The notes under the pieces are model-generated. The model worked only from the letters and a program-made list of their open reading frames with translations. It was not told where the DNA came from and searched no databases. Below are positions 27,549 through 36,037 of a stretch of DNA of 64,000 nt, piece by piece. Each line of letters starts with the position of its first letter. Position 1 is the stretch's first letter. The translations under genes were made by a program, and so were the position numbers. Source of the stretch: Bacillota bacterium (lineage in GTDB: Bacteria; Bacillota; UBA4882; UBA8346); contig JAEYRX010000004.1 of assembly GCA_023435225.1 (NCBI GenBank), positions 1-64,000 on the forward strand. Reading direction: 5' to 3'.

Positions 27549-28497
27549 TGTGAATACTTTACAACAAAAACATAGTCAAGACCGGCTTATCCAAATGCTG
27601 GAGACGGCTATGGGTTCACATATTGCCGGGTATTTGGAAGATCCTTCGGTGGTGGAAATAATGCTGAATCCGGATGGCTGTTTGTGGATTGATAGACTGG
27701 GTGAGGGACGATTAGATACCGGATACAACATTAATCCGGCTGATGCGGAACGGATTATTTATCTGGTTGCAAGTTCGACCGGGGCAACCTGCAACAATGA
27801 TAATCCTATTTTGGCCGCTGAATTTCCCGGCAGCGGCAATCGGTTTCAAGGAGTATTGCCGCCGGTAGTGACCGCTCCGACCATAACAATTCGGAAAAAA
27901 GCGTTGATGGTGTACCCGCTTGATCAATACATCAAAGACGGCATTATGAGTGAACCCCAAAAAGAAGTGATAGTAAAAGCGGTCCATGATAAAAAGAATA
28001 TCCTGGTCGTTGGCGGGACCGGCTCTGGAAAAACCACTTTGGTCAATGCGATTTTAAATGAAGTCGCCAGAACGAATGACCGGATTATTATTATTGAGGA
28101 TACCCAGGAACTGCAATGCACCGCCCCGGATACGGTATTTTTAAGGTCACGGGAACATGTTTCCATGAATAGTCTCTTATTTGCAACAATGCGTCTTCGT
28201 CCGGACCGGATCGTGGTAGGAGAAGTTAGAGGGGCTGAAGCTTTGACATTGCTAAAGGCTTGGAATACCGGCCATCCGGGAGGCTGTTGCACTATACATG
28301 CCAATTCCGCCCGGGGCGGATTGATAAGATTGGAACAATTGATTCAGGAAGCAATCCCAAATCCTCAAAAGGCGCTGATAGCCGAGGCGGTAAATGTAAT
28401 AGTATTTATTGCGCGGCACCGCCAGGGCAGAGTCATCAAGGAATTGGTTGAAGTAACAGGGTTTGATAATAACGACTATGTTTTGAAGCAAATTTGA
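27541..28497 (+). CDS. trbB: Conjugal transfer ATPase TrbB (VirB11-like)
   Basis: 318 residues. N-terminal domain (about 1-135) and RecA-like domain with Walker A VVGGTGSGKTTLVNAI (about 157-172), Asp box (IIIEDTQELQ) and Walker B region (RLRPDRIVVGEVRG). It is the hexameric traffic ATPase of the T4SS. Its neighbours trbC, trbD, trbE follow in canonical order. Confidence 0.94.
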   Translation: MSNVNTLQQKHSQDRLIQMLETAMGSHIAGYLEDPSVVEIMLNPDGCLWIDRLGEGRLDTGYNINPADAERIIYLVASSTGATCNNDNPILAAEFPGSGNRFQGVLPPVVTAPTITIRKKALMVYPLDQYIKDGIMSEPQKEVIVKAVHDKKNILVVGGTGSGKTTLVNAILNEVARTNDRIIIIEDTQELQCTAPDTVFLRSREHVSMNSLLFATMRLRPDRIVVGEVRGAEALTLLKAWNTGHPGGCCTIHANSARGGLIRLEQLIQEAIPNPQKALIAEAVNVIVFIARHRQGRVIKELVEVTGFDNNDYVLKQI

Positions 28498-28527
28498 ATG
28501 AAGTCAAATAAAAAAAGGAGAGAGATT

Positions 28528-28851
28528 ATGAGAAAAAATGCACTGAAAGTCTTATTTCTTATTGTACTTATTGGTACTTTAGTGTTTACCTTTACCACAG
28601 TCGCTCTAGCATCCGGAAGCGGAATGCCTTGGGAAAGCCCACTTCAGAAAATAACGGATTCGATTACAGGACCGGTGGCCAAATGTATTGGAATTATCAT
28701 GATTATTGGGGCCTGTTTCGGATTTGCCAAGAGTGAACATGGGGAGATGTTAAAAACCTTCTTCGGAATTTGTATCGCTCTTTCTATTGCATTTTCAGCT
28801 GCAACGTTCATTCTGCCGTTTTTGGGATTCAGCGGCGGAGTCGGATTTTAA
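28528..28851 (+). CDS. trbC: Conjugal pilin TrbC (VirB2-like)
   Basis: 107 residues from the ATG at 28528, which follows AAAGGAGAG. A signal peptide ends near ALASG; two hydrophobic helices (about 46-66 and 73-97) make the hairpin of VirB2/TrbC pilins. In RP4 the pilin is trimmed and cyclised by TraF, and a TraF homologue is present downstream (35258), so the mature pilin here may be circular (inference). Confidence 0.82.
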   Translation: MRKNALKVLFLIVLIGTLVFTFTTVALASGSGMPWESPLQKITDSITGPVAKCIGIIMIIGACFGFAKSEHGEMLKTFFGICIALSIAFSAATFILPFLGFSGGVGF

Positions 28852-28880
28852 TCATTAGGATTTAAAGGAGGGTTAGTTTT

Positions 28881-29129
28881 ATGGAGGGATATGAAATTCC
28901 GATTCACCGCTCATTGACGGACCAGATCTTATTAGGCGGGGTTCCCAGATCAATTGCCATTTTAAACGGATCGGCCGGGGCCGCCTTGGGGCTGGGCGCT
29001 CAATCCTGGTTTGTAATACCGATCTGTATTGTGGTTCATGTATTAGCCATGATTGCCACCAAAAGAGACCCGCAGTTTTTTGACTGCTTAAGAAGACACG
29101 CCAATCAAAAGTCTTATTATTCTACTTAG
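28881..29129 (+). CDS. trbD: Conjugal transfer protein TrbD (VirB3-like)
   Basis: 82 residues, a typical VirB3 size, with a VPRSIAILNGSAGAALGLG helix and a second TM helix. It anchors in the inner membrane and partners with TrbE. The start is preceded by AAAGGAGGG. Confidence 0.82.
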   Translation: MEGYEIPIHRSLTDQILLGGVPRSIAILNGSAGAALGLGAQSWFVIPICIVVHVLAMIATKRDPQFFDCLRRHANQKSYYST

Positions 29130-29130
29130 A

Positions 29131-29213
29131 AAATGCTATCGATGCTTGTCGTTCACCCAGCCTTATTTTCATATTTTCGGGTGCGCAGCTGAAGCTGGCG
29201 TGGACGACTCATA
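29131..29213 (-). repeat. Short interspersed hairpin repeat, copy 2
   Basis: Read on the minus strand, it begins AGTCGTCCACGCCAGCTTC and ends GACAAGCATCGATAGCAT, and folds into one long hairpin (GTCGTCCAC/GTGAACGAC arms). It lies within the transfer operon between trbD and trbE, right before the trbE ribosome binding site. Confidence 0.75.
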
Positions 29214-29229
29214 GAAAGGGGGTAGTCAA

Positions 29230-31668
29230 ATGTTTAATCTTGCGGAATACCGGACTAAGCCTGATCGACTGTCCGATTTACTGCCGTGGGCATTATTGGT
29301 AGCTCCGGGAGTACTCTTAAATAAAGACGGTTCGTTTCAAAAAACCTTTCGTTTTCGGGGACCGGATTTGGAAAGCGCGACTGAAGAGGAATTATTGGTC
29401 ATTACCAGCCGGATTAATAATGTTTTAAAACGACTGGCCGGCGGATGGGGTGTTTTTGCGGAAGCCCAACGGGTCCAAAGTCAGCAATATCCCGAATCAA
29501 CTTTCCCGGACCCGATATCACTAATGGTTGATGTTGAACGTAAGCTATTTTTTTCCGAAGGCAATCATTATGAAAACAATTACTTTTTTACCTTACTTTA
29601 TTTACCGCCCCAAGACAAGCTGGGGTTAATAAATAAATACTTGATTCAGCACAGCGAAAAACGGGAGCAAGAAACATACCGGATGCATTTAAAGACTTTT
29701 TTGCTGGAAGTGGAACGTGTTTACAGCTTGTTTTCGGAGTTAATGGCCGAAGCTGAACCGCTGGATGATGAAGAAACCTTAACTTACTTACATAGTTGCA
29801 TTTCTCCAAAACGCCATCGGGTTAAAGTGCCGGATATTCCAATGTATCTGGATGCTATTCTGGCTGACACACCGCTTAATGGTGGATTGGAACCGAAATT
29901 AGGCAATTATCATTTACGGACTTTATCAATACTTGGTTTCCCCGGGTCTAGCATTCCCGGAATCTTGGATAACCTTAATTGGCTGAATTTCGAATACCGG
30001 TGGGCTACCCGGTTTCTGCCGCTTGATAAAACCGACGCCCAAAAAGAATTGAAGAAATACCGCAAGCAATGGTTTGCCAACCGCCAGGGCGCATTCCAAA
30101 TGATTAAAGAGATTTTTACCGGATCGCAAAGCGCTATGGTTAACAATGATGCCTTGGCTAAAAGCACCGACTCGGATGAAGCTCTGCAGGAAGTAGGGGC
30201 GGATTATGTAAGTTACGGCTATTTTACGGCCACAGTTACAGTTTGGGACAGTGAGTTGAAAATGGTTGAGAAGAAAGTAAGCGCGGTTGAAAAGACTATT
30301 AATAACCTGGGATTCACTGTTATCAATGAAAATTTAAATGCCGTCGATGCCTGGCTGGGCAGTTTACCAGGTCATAGCCGCGCCAATATCAGAAGACCTT
30401 TGTTTAATACTCTAAACCTCTCACATGTCTTTCCCCTCTCGGCGATCTGGGCGGGTCCTGAAAAGAACAAACATTTAAATGCTCCGGTAGTGATGTATAC
30501 CCAAACTCCGGATAATACTCCGTTTCGTTTTAATCTTCATATCGGAGATGTCGGGCATACAATGATCGTCGGACCAACCGGCGCGGGGAAATCCGTTCTG
30601 TTAGCGACATTGGCAACCCAGTTTCGCCGTTATAAAGACTCACAGATCTATATCTTCGATAAAGACGCATCCAGTAAAGTTTTGACCGCAGGTGTCGGCG
30701 GCGACTTTTACGATCTGGCCGATGAGAAGGAAGACGTGCTCTCGTTTCAACCATTAGCCGATATTGACGACGAAAATGAACGTTCCTGGGCCGCCGAATG
30801 GATTTACGACTTTTTACGCGCCGAAAATGTCGAGATCAATCCGGGTGTGAAACAAACCGTTTGGACCGCCCTCGGTTCACTGGCGACTTCTCCTAAAGAG
30901 CAGCGGACCATAACCGGTTTAACGCTTTTACTGCAAGACAAAACTCTAAGGCAGGCATTGGAACCGGCCACTCTTAAAGGTGCCTTTGGGCGGTTATTCG
31001 ATTCAAATTCGGACAACCTGGATTATGGGCGATGGCAAGTATTTGAAATGGCGAAATTAATGAACACTCCCGCCGCTGTCGTGCCTACTTTAAATTACCT
31101 CTTTCATAAGCTTGAGCAACGTTTTACCGGAGTTCCGACGCTGTTAAATATTGATGAAGGCTGGATGTTTCTCGATAATTCAAGTTTTGCGACCAAAATC
31201 CGTGAATGGTTAAAAGTTCTCCGGAAAGCCAATGTTTCGGTAGTTTTTGCCACGCAATCATTGGGTGATATTCAGAAAAGTTCAATTGCCCAGACCATCA
31301 TGGAAGCTTGTCATACCAAAATATATCTGCCGAATTCAAATGCTTTAAGTAAAGAAATAGCGCCGATCTATGAATCATTCGGTCTTAATGAAAGTGAGAA
31401 ACGGATTATAGCTGAAGCAGTGCCGAAACGCCAATATTACTATAAATCGATTGCCGGTTCTCGGCTGTTCGAACTTGCGCTCGGGCCTATCGCTTTGGCA
31501 TATTGCGCGGCCAGTTCGAAAGAGGACCGGAAGATGGCCGACCAAATCCTGAAAGCCAACGGCAAGGAAAACTTTAACGAAGAATGGCTGCTATATAAAA
31601 ATCTGCCGGAAACAGCGGATTGTTACCGGGATTTTACCCGGAATGATCTTCCGGAGCCGTTGCAATAA
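29230..31668 (+). CDS. trbE: Conjugal transfer ATPase TrbE (VirB4-like)
   Basis: 812 residues, normal for VirB4/TrbE. An N-terminal CagE/TrbE/VirB domain (about 1-410) precedes the ATPase domain with Walker A TMIVGPTGAGKSVL (about 440-453) and a Walker B region near PTLLNIDEGWMFLD. It powers assembly and substrate transport of the T4SS. The start follows AAAGGGGG within 5 nt of the hairpin repeat. Confidence 0.94.
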   Translation: MFNLAEYRTKPDRLSDLLPWALLVAPGVLLNKDGSFQKTFRFRGPDLESATEEELLVITSRINNVLKRLAGGWGVFAEAQRVQSQQYPESTFPDPISLMVDVERKLFFSEGNHYENNYFFTLLYLPPQDKLGLINKYLIQHSEKREQETYRMHLKTFLLEVERVYSLFSELMAEAEPLDDEETLTYLHSCISPKRHRVKVPDIPMYLDAILADTPLNGGLEPKLGNYHLRTLSILGFPGSSIPGILDNLNWLNFEYRWATRFLPLDKTDAQKELKKYRKQWFANRQGAFQMIKEIFTGSQSAMVNNDALAKSTDSDEALQEVGADYVSYGYFTATVTVWDSELKMVEKKVSAVEKTINNLGFTVINENLNAVDAWLGSLPGHSRANIRRPLFNTLNLSHVFPLSAIWAGPEKNKHLNAPVVMYTQTPDNTPFRFNLHIGDVGHTMIVGPTGAGKSVLLATLATQFRRYKDSQIYIFDKDASSKVLTAGVGGDFYDLADEKEDVLSFQPLADIDDENERSWAAEWIYDFLRAENVEINPGVKQTVWTALGSLATSPKEQRTITGLTLLLQDKTLRQALEPATLKGAFGRLFDSNSDNLDYGRWQVFEMAKLMNTPAAVVPTLNYLFHKLEQRFTGVPTLLNIDEGWMFLDNSSFATKIREWLKVLRKANVSVVFATQSLGDIQKSSIAQTIMEACHTKIYLPNSNALSKEIAPIYESFGLNESEKRIIAEAVPKRQYYYKSIAGSRLFELALGPIALAYCAASSKEDRKMADQILKANGKENFNEEWLLYKNLPETADCYRDFTRNDLPEPLQ

Positions 31669-31719
31669 CGGAAACAGGTTAGTTTAAATCTAATAATAAT
31701 GAGAAAGGGGCGTAAATCC

Positions 31720-33270
31720 ATGTTTAAAAGATTAATCCTGTTAGGATTATTGGTATTACTAATAGTTTCATCCCTACTGCCCGGATGCGGCGGAGGATCG
31801 TCCAAAAGTAAGCCGGATGCCACACCGCCGCCTCCACCGGCTTCACCGTTATCGGTTACGGTGACACCGGCGGATAAACAATTAACTGTGGAGTGGACCT
31901 CCGTATATGGGGCCACCGGTTATGAAGTATGGTATTCCACCACAAATGATCCAAGTACCGCTACTCAAGTAACGGATAGTTTTACGGGAACATCCTGCAT
32001 TATCACAGAGTTAATAAATGGCACCATTTATTATATATGGGTTAGAGCTACTAATAGCGGCGGGACGAGTGAGTGGAGTTCGGTTGGAACCGGAGAGCCG
32101 GTAGCAGCGGTTAATCCTCCCGGAAATCCGGGTGCACCGGTATTAAAAGGGGGAGATAAAGAAATAACCGTAATATGGGAGAGTGTAACCGGAGCCACCG
32201 GTTATGAAGTATGGTATGCAACGACTAATAATACAAGTTCGGCGGTTAAATCGGTGAATACCATTTCCGGCACCGGGACCACTATAATGGGCTTAACAAA
32301 CGGGTCAACCTATTATGTTTGGGTCAAAGCGGTTAACAATGAAGGGACCAGCGATTTTGGCCCAGCAGCTCATATAACATTAACAGTTGTATATACAGGT
32401 ACTATAAGAGGAATGGTTAATTCCAGCGGCAATTACCAGGTGATACTTGTTGAGCAAAGTAAAGTATTATCATTTAATTCAACTAATTACTTTGCTTTTA
32501 ATAGTTTATCGCCTGGAACATATCATATACGAATTGAACAATCCGGTTATGAAGGAATTCTTAAAACAGTAACTCTTAGCGTAGATGAAATAGCTGAATT
32601 AGGAGCTTTTACACCGACCAGTAATCCCTTACCGAACGGAAGTGGAAATTCAACTACTACCTATACGGCAAATGAATCACAAAAAATAGTTTCATTCTCC
32701 ATTTCAGACTCTTTCTATAGTTCGCTGTTGACCTATCGCATATCAGCGCCTAAATATTCAGACTTTCCAAATGGCAATGATGCTTATTCAGTTGGTTTGT
32801 TCACAACAGCAGCGGAATTTAATAAGCATCCAATGAACCCAAACTGTATTTTAAAAACCCCTACAGTTTATCATGGTCAATCGACTGTTTCAGGTTCGAG
32901 AAGTTTTAGTAATAATGAATTACCGGCGCAGAAATATTGTTTAGTATACAACACATTTGAGTCTAATGGCTATATGCAACTTCAATTATGTCGGGATAAT
33001 GGTCGGCCCCAAATTTCAATATCCAAAACATGGGCTAATTCTACTGAGAGTGTTGAAGTTTATATAAATTGTTCCGATTCTGTTTCCGGAATAAAAAATG
33101 CGTACTATTATGTAAGCCAAACAACTTCAAAACCTTCTAATTTTAATGGAATTATGCCGCAATACAACGTTCAAATCAGTAACAAGGGAACTTGGTATCT
33201 GCATGTTCAGGCTATAGACAATTTCGGAAATACCACTTACAGATGTGTCGGTCCTTTTATAATTCAATAG
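31720..33270 (+). CDS. Fibronectin type III lipoprotein inside the trb cluster
   Basis: 516 residues. Lipoprotein signal peptide with lipobox LLPGC and a Gly/Ser-Pro-rich linker. Two fibronectin type III domains (about 45-130 and 135-225) share ATGYEVWY motifs; a carboxypeptidase-regulatory-like fold (RGMVNSSGNYQVILVEQ...) follows, then a C-terminal Ig-like domain (SISKTWANSTESVEVYINC). The ATG at 31720 follows GAAAGGGG. No standard Trb protein has this architecture; it sits between trbE and trbJ and is likely a surface lipoprotein for mating-pair contact or exclusion (inference). Confidence 0.75.
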   Translation: MFKRLILLGLLVLLIVSSLLPGCGGGSSKSKPDATPPPPPASPLSVTVTPADKQLTVEWTSVYGATGYEVWYSTTNDPSTATQVTDSFTGTSCIITELINGTIYYIWVRATNSGGTSEWSSVGTGEPVAAVNPPGNPGAPVLKGGDKEITVIWESVTGATGYEVWYATTNNTSSAVKSVNTISGTGTTIMGLTNGSTYYVWVKAVNNEGTSDFGPAAHITLTVVYTGTIRGMVNSSGNYQVILVEQSKVLSFNSTNYFAFNSLSPGTYHIRIEQSGYEGILKTVTLSVDEIAELGAFTPTSNPLPNGSGNSTTTYTANESQKIVSFSISDSFYSSLLTYRISAPKYSDFPNGNDAYSVGLFTTAAEFNKHPMNPNCILKTPTVYHGQSTVSGSRSFSNNELPAQKYCLVYNTFESNGYMQLQLCRDNGRPQISISKTWANSTESVEVYINCSDSVSGIKNAYYYVSQTTSKPSNFNGIMPQYNVQISNKGTWYLHVQAIDNFGNTTYRCVGPFIIQ

Positions 33271-33361
33271 TGATTTTAAAGTGTTGTTCACGGATCGGGA
33301 GCAGCCGGTTCCGGCACTCCCGGTCTAAAAGAATAGATAATAATATAGGAGGTTTAAAGGT

Positions 33362-34132
33362 ATGTCGAAAAGATATGCAATATTGTTGATATTGGTTTTT
33401 TCATTAATAATAACTTTTTTTGTAGCTATTTCGCACTCAAATGCTACCGGTATGCCTGTTTTTGACGCCGCTAACTTTATGCAAAATCAAGTAAACTATG
33501 CGGATCAAATTAGGAATACCATCAATAGTTTTACCATGCTGCAAAACCAAATGACCCAAATAGCCTATGAAATCCAAAACTTAAAGAAGATGGACGATAA
33601 ATTATCGGCGTCGAATATGGCGAATCTCCAACGCTCTCTATCAACAATGATTAATTTATGTCAAAACGTGGTTGGTATAGCTTTAAATTATGAACAATCA
33701 CAATCGGCTTGGGATCGTACTTATCCAAAGTTTAATAAATATAACGGGATGAGCGGGAGTGATTATTCAAAACAAAGTGAAACCATCCGCTATCAAACAA
33801 GTAACGCCATATATGATGCGATGACGGCCCAAGGGCTGGTTGCTCAACTTGGTAATGATGCCGCTAACTTGAATACTTTGTTAGCGACCTCGTCAAGCAC
33901 AGATGGTGTTTTGGCCGCCATCCAGGTAGGCAACCAAATTGCCGCTTTACAAGTACAGCAATTAATGAGATTGCAAATGATAATGGCCTCGAGCTATCGG
34001 GCTGAAACCTCCTATTATGCAGAAGAGGTACAGGGAAAAGCAGCAGCATCAGCCAATGCCAATAAACTGAAATTGAATACCAGAAATACCTTGAACGCCG
34101 GAGGCAATGGGGATGGAACTCCGGGGTTTTAA
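33362..34132 (+). CDS. trbJ: Conjugal transfer protein TrbJ (VirB5-like)
   Basis: 256 residues. Signal peptide (about 1-28), then a long helical domain with the family feature VPVFDAANFMQNQVNYADQI-like region and QNQMTQIAYEIQNLKKMD. TrbJ/VirB5 is the minor pilus-tip subunit involved in adhesion. The start follows AGGAGG. Confidence 0.85.
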   Translation: MSKRYAILLILVFSLIITFFVAISHSNATGMPVFDAANFMQNQVNYADQIRNTINSFTMLQNQMTQIAYEIQNLKKMDDKLSASNMANLQRSLSTMINLCQNVVGIALNYEQSQSAWDRTYPKFNKYNGMSGSDYSKQSETIRYQTSNAIYDAMTAQGLVAQLGNDAANLNTLLATSSSTDGVLAAIQVGNQIAALQVQQLMRLQMIMASSYRAETSYYAEEVQGKAAASANANKLKLNTRNTLNAGGNGDGTPGF

Positions 34133-34157
34133 ATTATTATTGAAAGGCGGGGATTAG

Positions 34158-35243
34158 ATGACTCCCGATACCGGAATACTTACCCAGCTCTTGAATGATT
34201 TCCGCAATATTTTTACTTTGGGTCTTTCCAATATTCAAACGGATGCCAATTATGTATTAGGATCATTAATAGTTATAGACTTGGTTTTGGCCTTGCTTCT
34301 TAAAAACAGTGATTCCGATACTTTAAAGCTTTTGGTTGAAAAAACATTGAAATACGGGTTCTTTATTTACTTGGTCCTTAATTACCGGAGCCTGGTCACC
34401 ATAGTCCTGAAGAGCTTTGCAATGATCGGTCTGAAAGCCGGAGGAAACAGCATCACCCAGGCGATGCTTTCCGATCCTTCAGCCCTATCCGAATATGGGA
34501 TATTCGTCTCCCAGCCAATATTCAACCATATCGCCAATTATACGGGGATGGATGCTATCTATAATATTGGTGATATCTTGATAAGCTTTGTGATGGGGCT
34601 ACTGATTATTGCTTCCTTCGCCATGGTCGGCATCCAAGTCTTTATAACCTATCTGGAGTTTTATATAGTCGGATGCTTAGCCTTGATTTTAATCCCCTGG
34701 GGGGCCAATCAACATACTTCTTTTCTCGGCGAAAAGGCAATCGGGGCGGTTTTCTCCTTTGGCATAAAACTAATGGTGTTGTCGTTTATCGCCAGCGCCG
34801 CCGTCCCGCTGGTTTCGAAATGGGTGCTACCCGAAGATCCAACCTTTCAAATGATGATTTACACTTTATTGGGCAGCGCCGCTATTGCATTTTTATCCTG
34901 GCACGCTCCCCAAGTCGCAGCAGGATTGTTGGCCGGTTCACCATCGTTTGGAGCAGCTACCGCAGCCGGTTCCTTTTTAGCCGCCGTTAGCGCCGTTGGA
35001 GCCGCCAAAACAGCGATGGGAACCGCCGCTGGTGGAGCAATGAGGTCTATGGGTTCGGTTGCTCAGGCAGCCCAGATAGGGGCAACCGCTAAGGGAGGCT
35101 TTAAAGGAGCCATGGCGGGAATAAGCCGGTCGGCCATGGCAAACTCCGCTTTTGGGCAAGGTAGGCAAGATACTCATTATGCAATGCGGGTCCATGCCTC
35201 CGCTATGAGGGCAGCTGGGATGAAAGACCGCCTGGCTTCATGA
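34158..35243 (+). CDS. trbL: Conjugal transfer protein TrbL (VirB6-like)
   Basis: 361 residues. Six or more hydrophobic segments from about 25 to 270 form the polytopic VirB6/TrbL inner-membrane channel; the C-terminus is an Ala/Gly-rich, basic tail (AAKTAMGTAAGGAMRSMG) as in other TrbL proteins. Spacing from trbJ is 25 nt, and traF follows after 14 nt. Confidence 0.88.
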   Translation: MTPDTGILTQLLNDFRNIFTLGLSNIQTDANYVLGSLIVIDLVLALLLKNSDSDTLKLLVEKTLKYGFFIYLVLNYRSLVTIVLKSFAMIGLKAGGNSITQAMLSDPSALSEYGIFVSQPIFNHIANYTGMDAIYNIGDILISFVMGLLIIASFAMVGIQVFITYLEFYIVGCLALILIPWGANQHTSFLGEKAIGAVFSFGIKLMVLSFIASAAVPLVSKWVLPEDPTFQMMIYTLLGSAAIAFLSWHAPQVAAGLLAGSPSFGAATAAGSFLAAVSAVGAAKTAMGTAAGGAMRSMGSVAQAAQIGATAKGGFKGAMAGISRSAMANSAFGQGRQDTHYAMRVHASAMRAAGMKDRLAS

Positions 35244-35257
35244 CCGCCGGGTGAGAA

Positions 35258-35770
35258 ATGAGCAAACCGCGTAAGATATTTTTAATATCAGCCGGTGTTT
35301 TCATACTTTTGAGTTTACAGATTGCCGGCCTTCAACCGCCTAAATACTATCTTAATTTGTCGAGGAGTATGCCGTTAGGAGTTTACAAGTTTATTCCCTT
35401 TAACGGAGATTTAAAAGTCGAAGATTTAGTAATATTCGATGTACCGCAACAAGCCCGCCCGTATGTTTACGGGCGGGGTTGGCTTCCCAAAGGATGGTTG
35501 CTGATAAAAAAAGTTGGCGCTTTACCCGGTGAGAAAGTTACTATTACCAATGATTCGATAAAAATCAGGGATGTTTATGTAGGACCGGTTTTTGAAACGG
35601 ATACCGAAGGCAAGCCATTACCGCGATTAAGAGGGAGTTTTATTATTCCGGAAAATCATTTTTTACCGATTGCAACTTACATCCAGAATTCATTTGACGG
35701 TAGGTACTTCGGCCCGGTTTCCAAAACACTTATTCGTGGTAAAGCAATACCGATTGTTACTTTTAAGTGA
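35258..35770 (+). CDS. traF: TraF-type S26 peptidase (pilin cyclase)
   Basis: 170 residues. One N-terminal TM (about 8-25) is followed by the S26 peptidase fold: Ser nucleophile in NLSRSMPLGVY (about residue 38) and the general base Lys in LLIKKVGALPGEKV (about 85). TraF of RP4 processes and cyclises the TrbC prepilin. Its linkage to trbC here supports the same role. Confidence 0.86.
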   Translation: MSKPRKIFLISAGVFILLSLQIAGLQPPKYYLNLSRSMPLGVYKFIPFNGDLKVEDLVIFDVPQQARPYVYGRGWLPKGWLLIKKVGALPGEKVTITNDSIKIRDVYVGPVFETDTEGKPLPRLRGSFIIPENHFLPIATYIQNSFDGRYFGPVSKTLIRGKAIPIVTFK

Positions 35771-35900
35771 GCATGATATAAAACCTAACCGGGGTTGGTT
35801 CGCGAAAATAAGGACAGAAGAATGTCTTTAAGTGGGCCAACTCCGTTTTTAATTCGGAGGCTAAGTTTGGTAGGACCCGGATTTGTCTTTAGCGTTTTCC

Positions 35901-35957
35901 TGGTAAGGCGCACTTATGAGTTTCTCGAAATTTCATTTCGAGAAACTCGTGCGCCAG
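35901..35957 (-). other. Candidate origin of transfer (oriT), RSF1010-like
   Basis: A perfect 14-bp inverted repeat GAGTTTCTCGAAAT (35918-35931) / ATTTCGAGAAACTC (35935-35948) is flanked by GGCGCAC (35907-35913) and GTGCGCC (35949-35955). On the minus strand it reads TTTCGAGAAACTC then ATAAGTGCGCC. From memory, RSF1010/R1162 oriT has the same design: a TTTCTCG/CGAGAAA hairpin followed by TAARTGCGCC at the nick site. It lies 80 nt before a MOBQ relaxase gene, in 270 nt of otherwise non-coding sequence. Confidence 0.75.
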
Positions 35958-36037
35958 GGAGATGCCCTGGACCCCTAACTCTTCTCATGGATGCCTGGAA
36001 CAGCCTGTGGCTGTTGTAATTTTTGATAAGGAGTTGA

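Noticed and set aside
35895..35915. Possible attachment-site copy because of AGGCGCAC similarity to the tRNA-Arg 3' end
   Set aside because: Only eight bases match and the sequence is part of the oriT hairpin, so it is not a direct repeat of the tRNA end.
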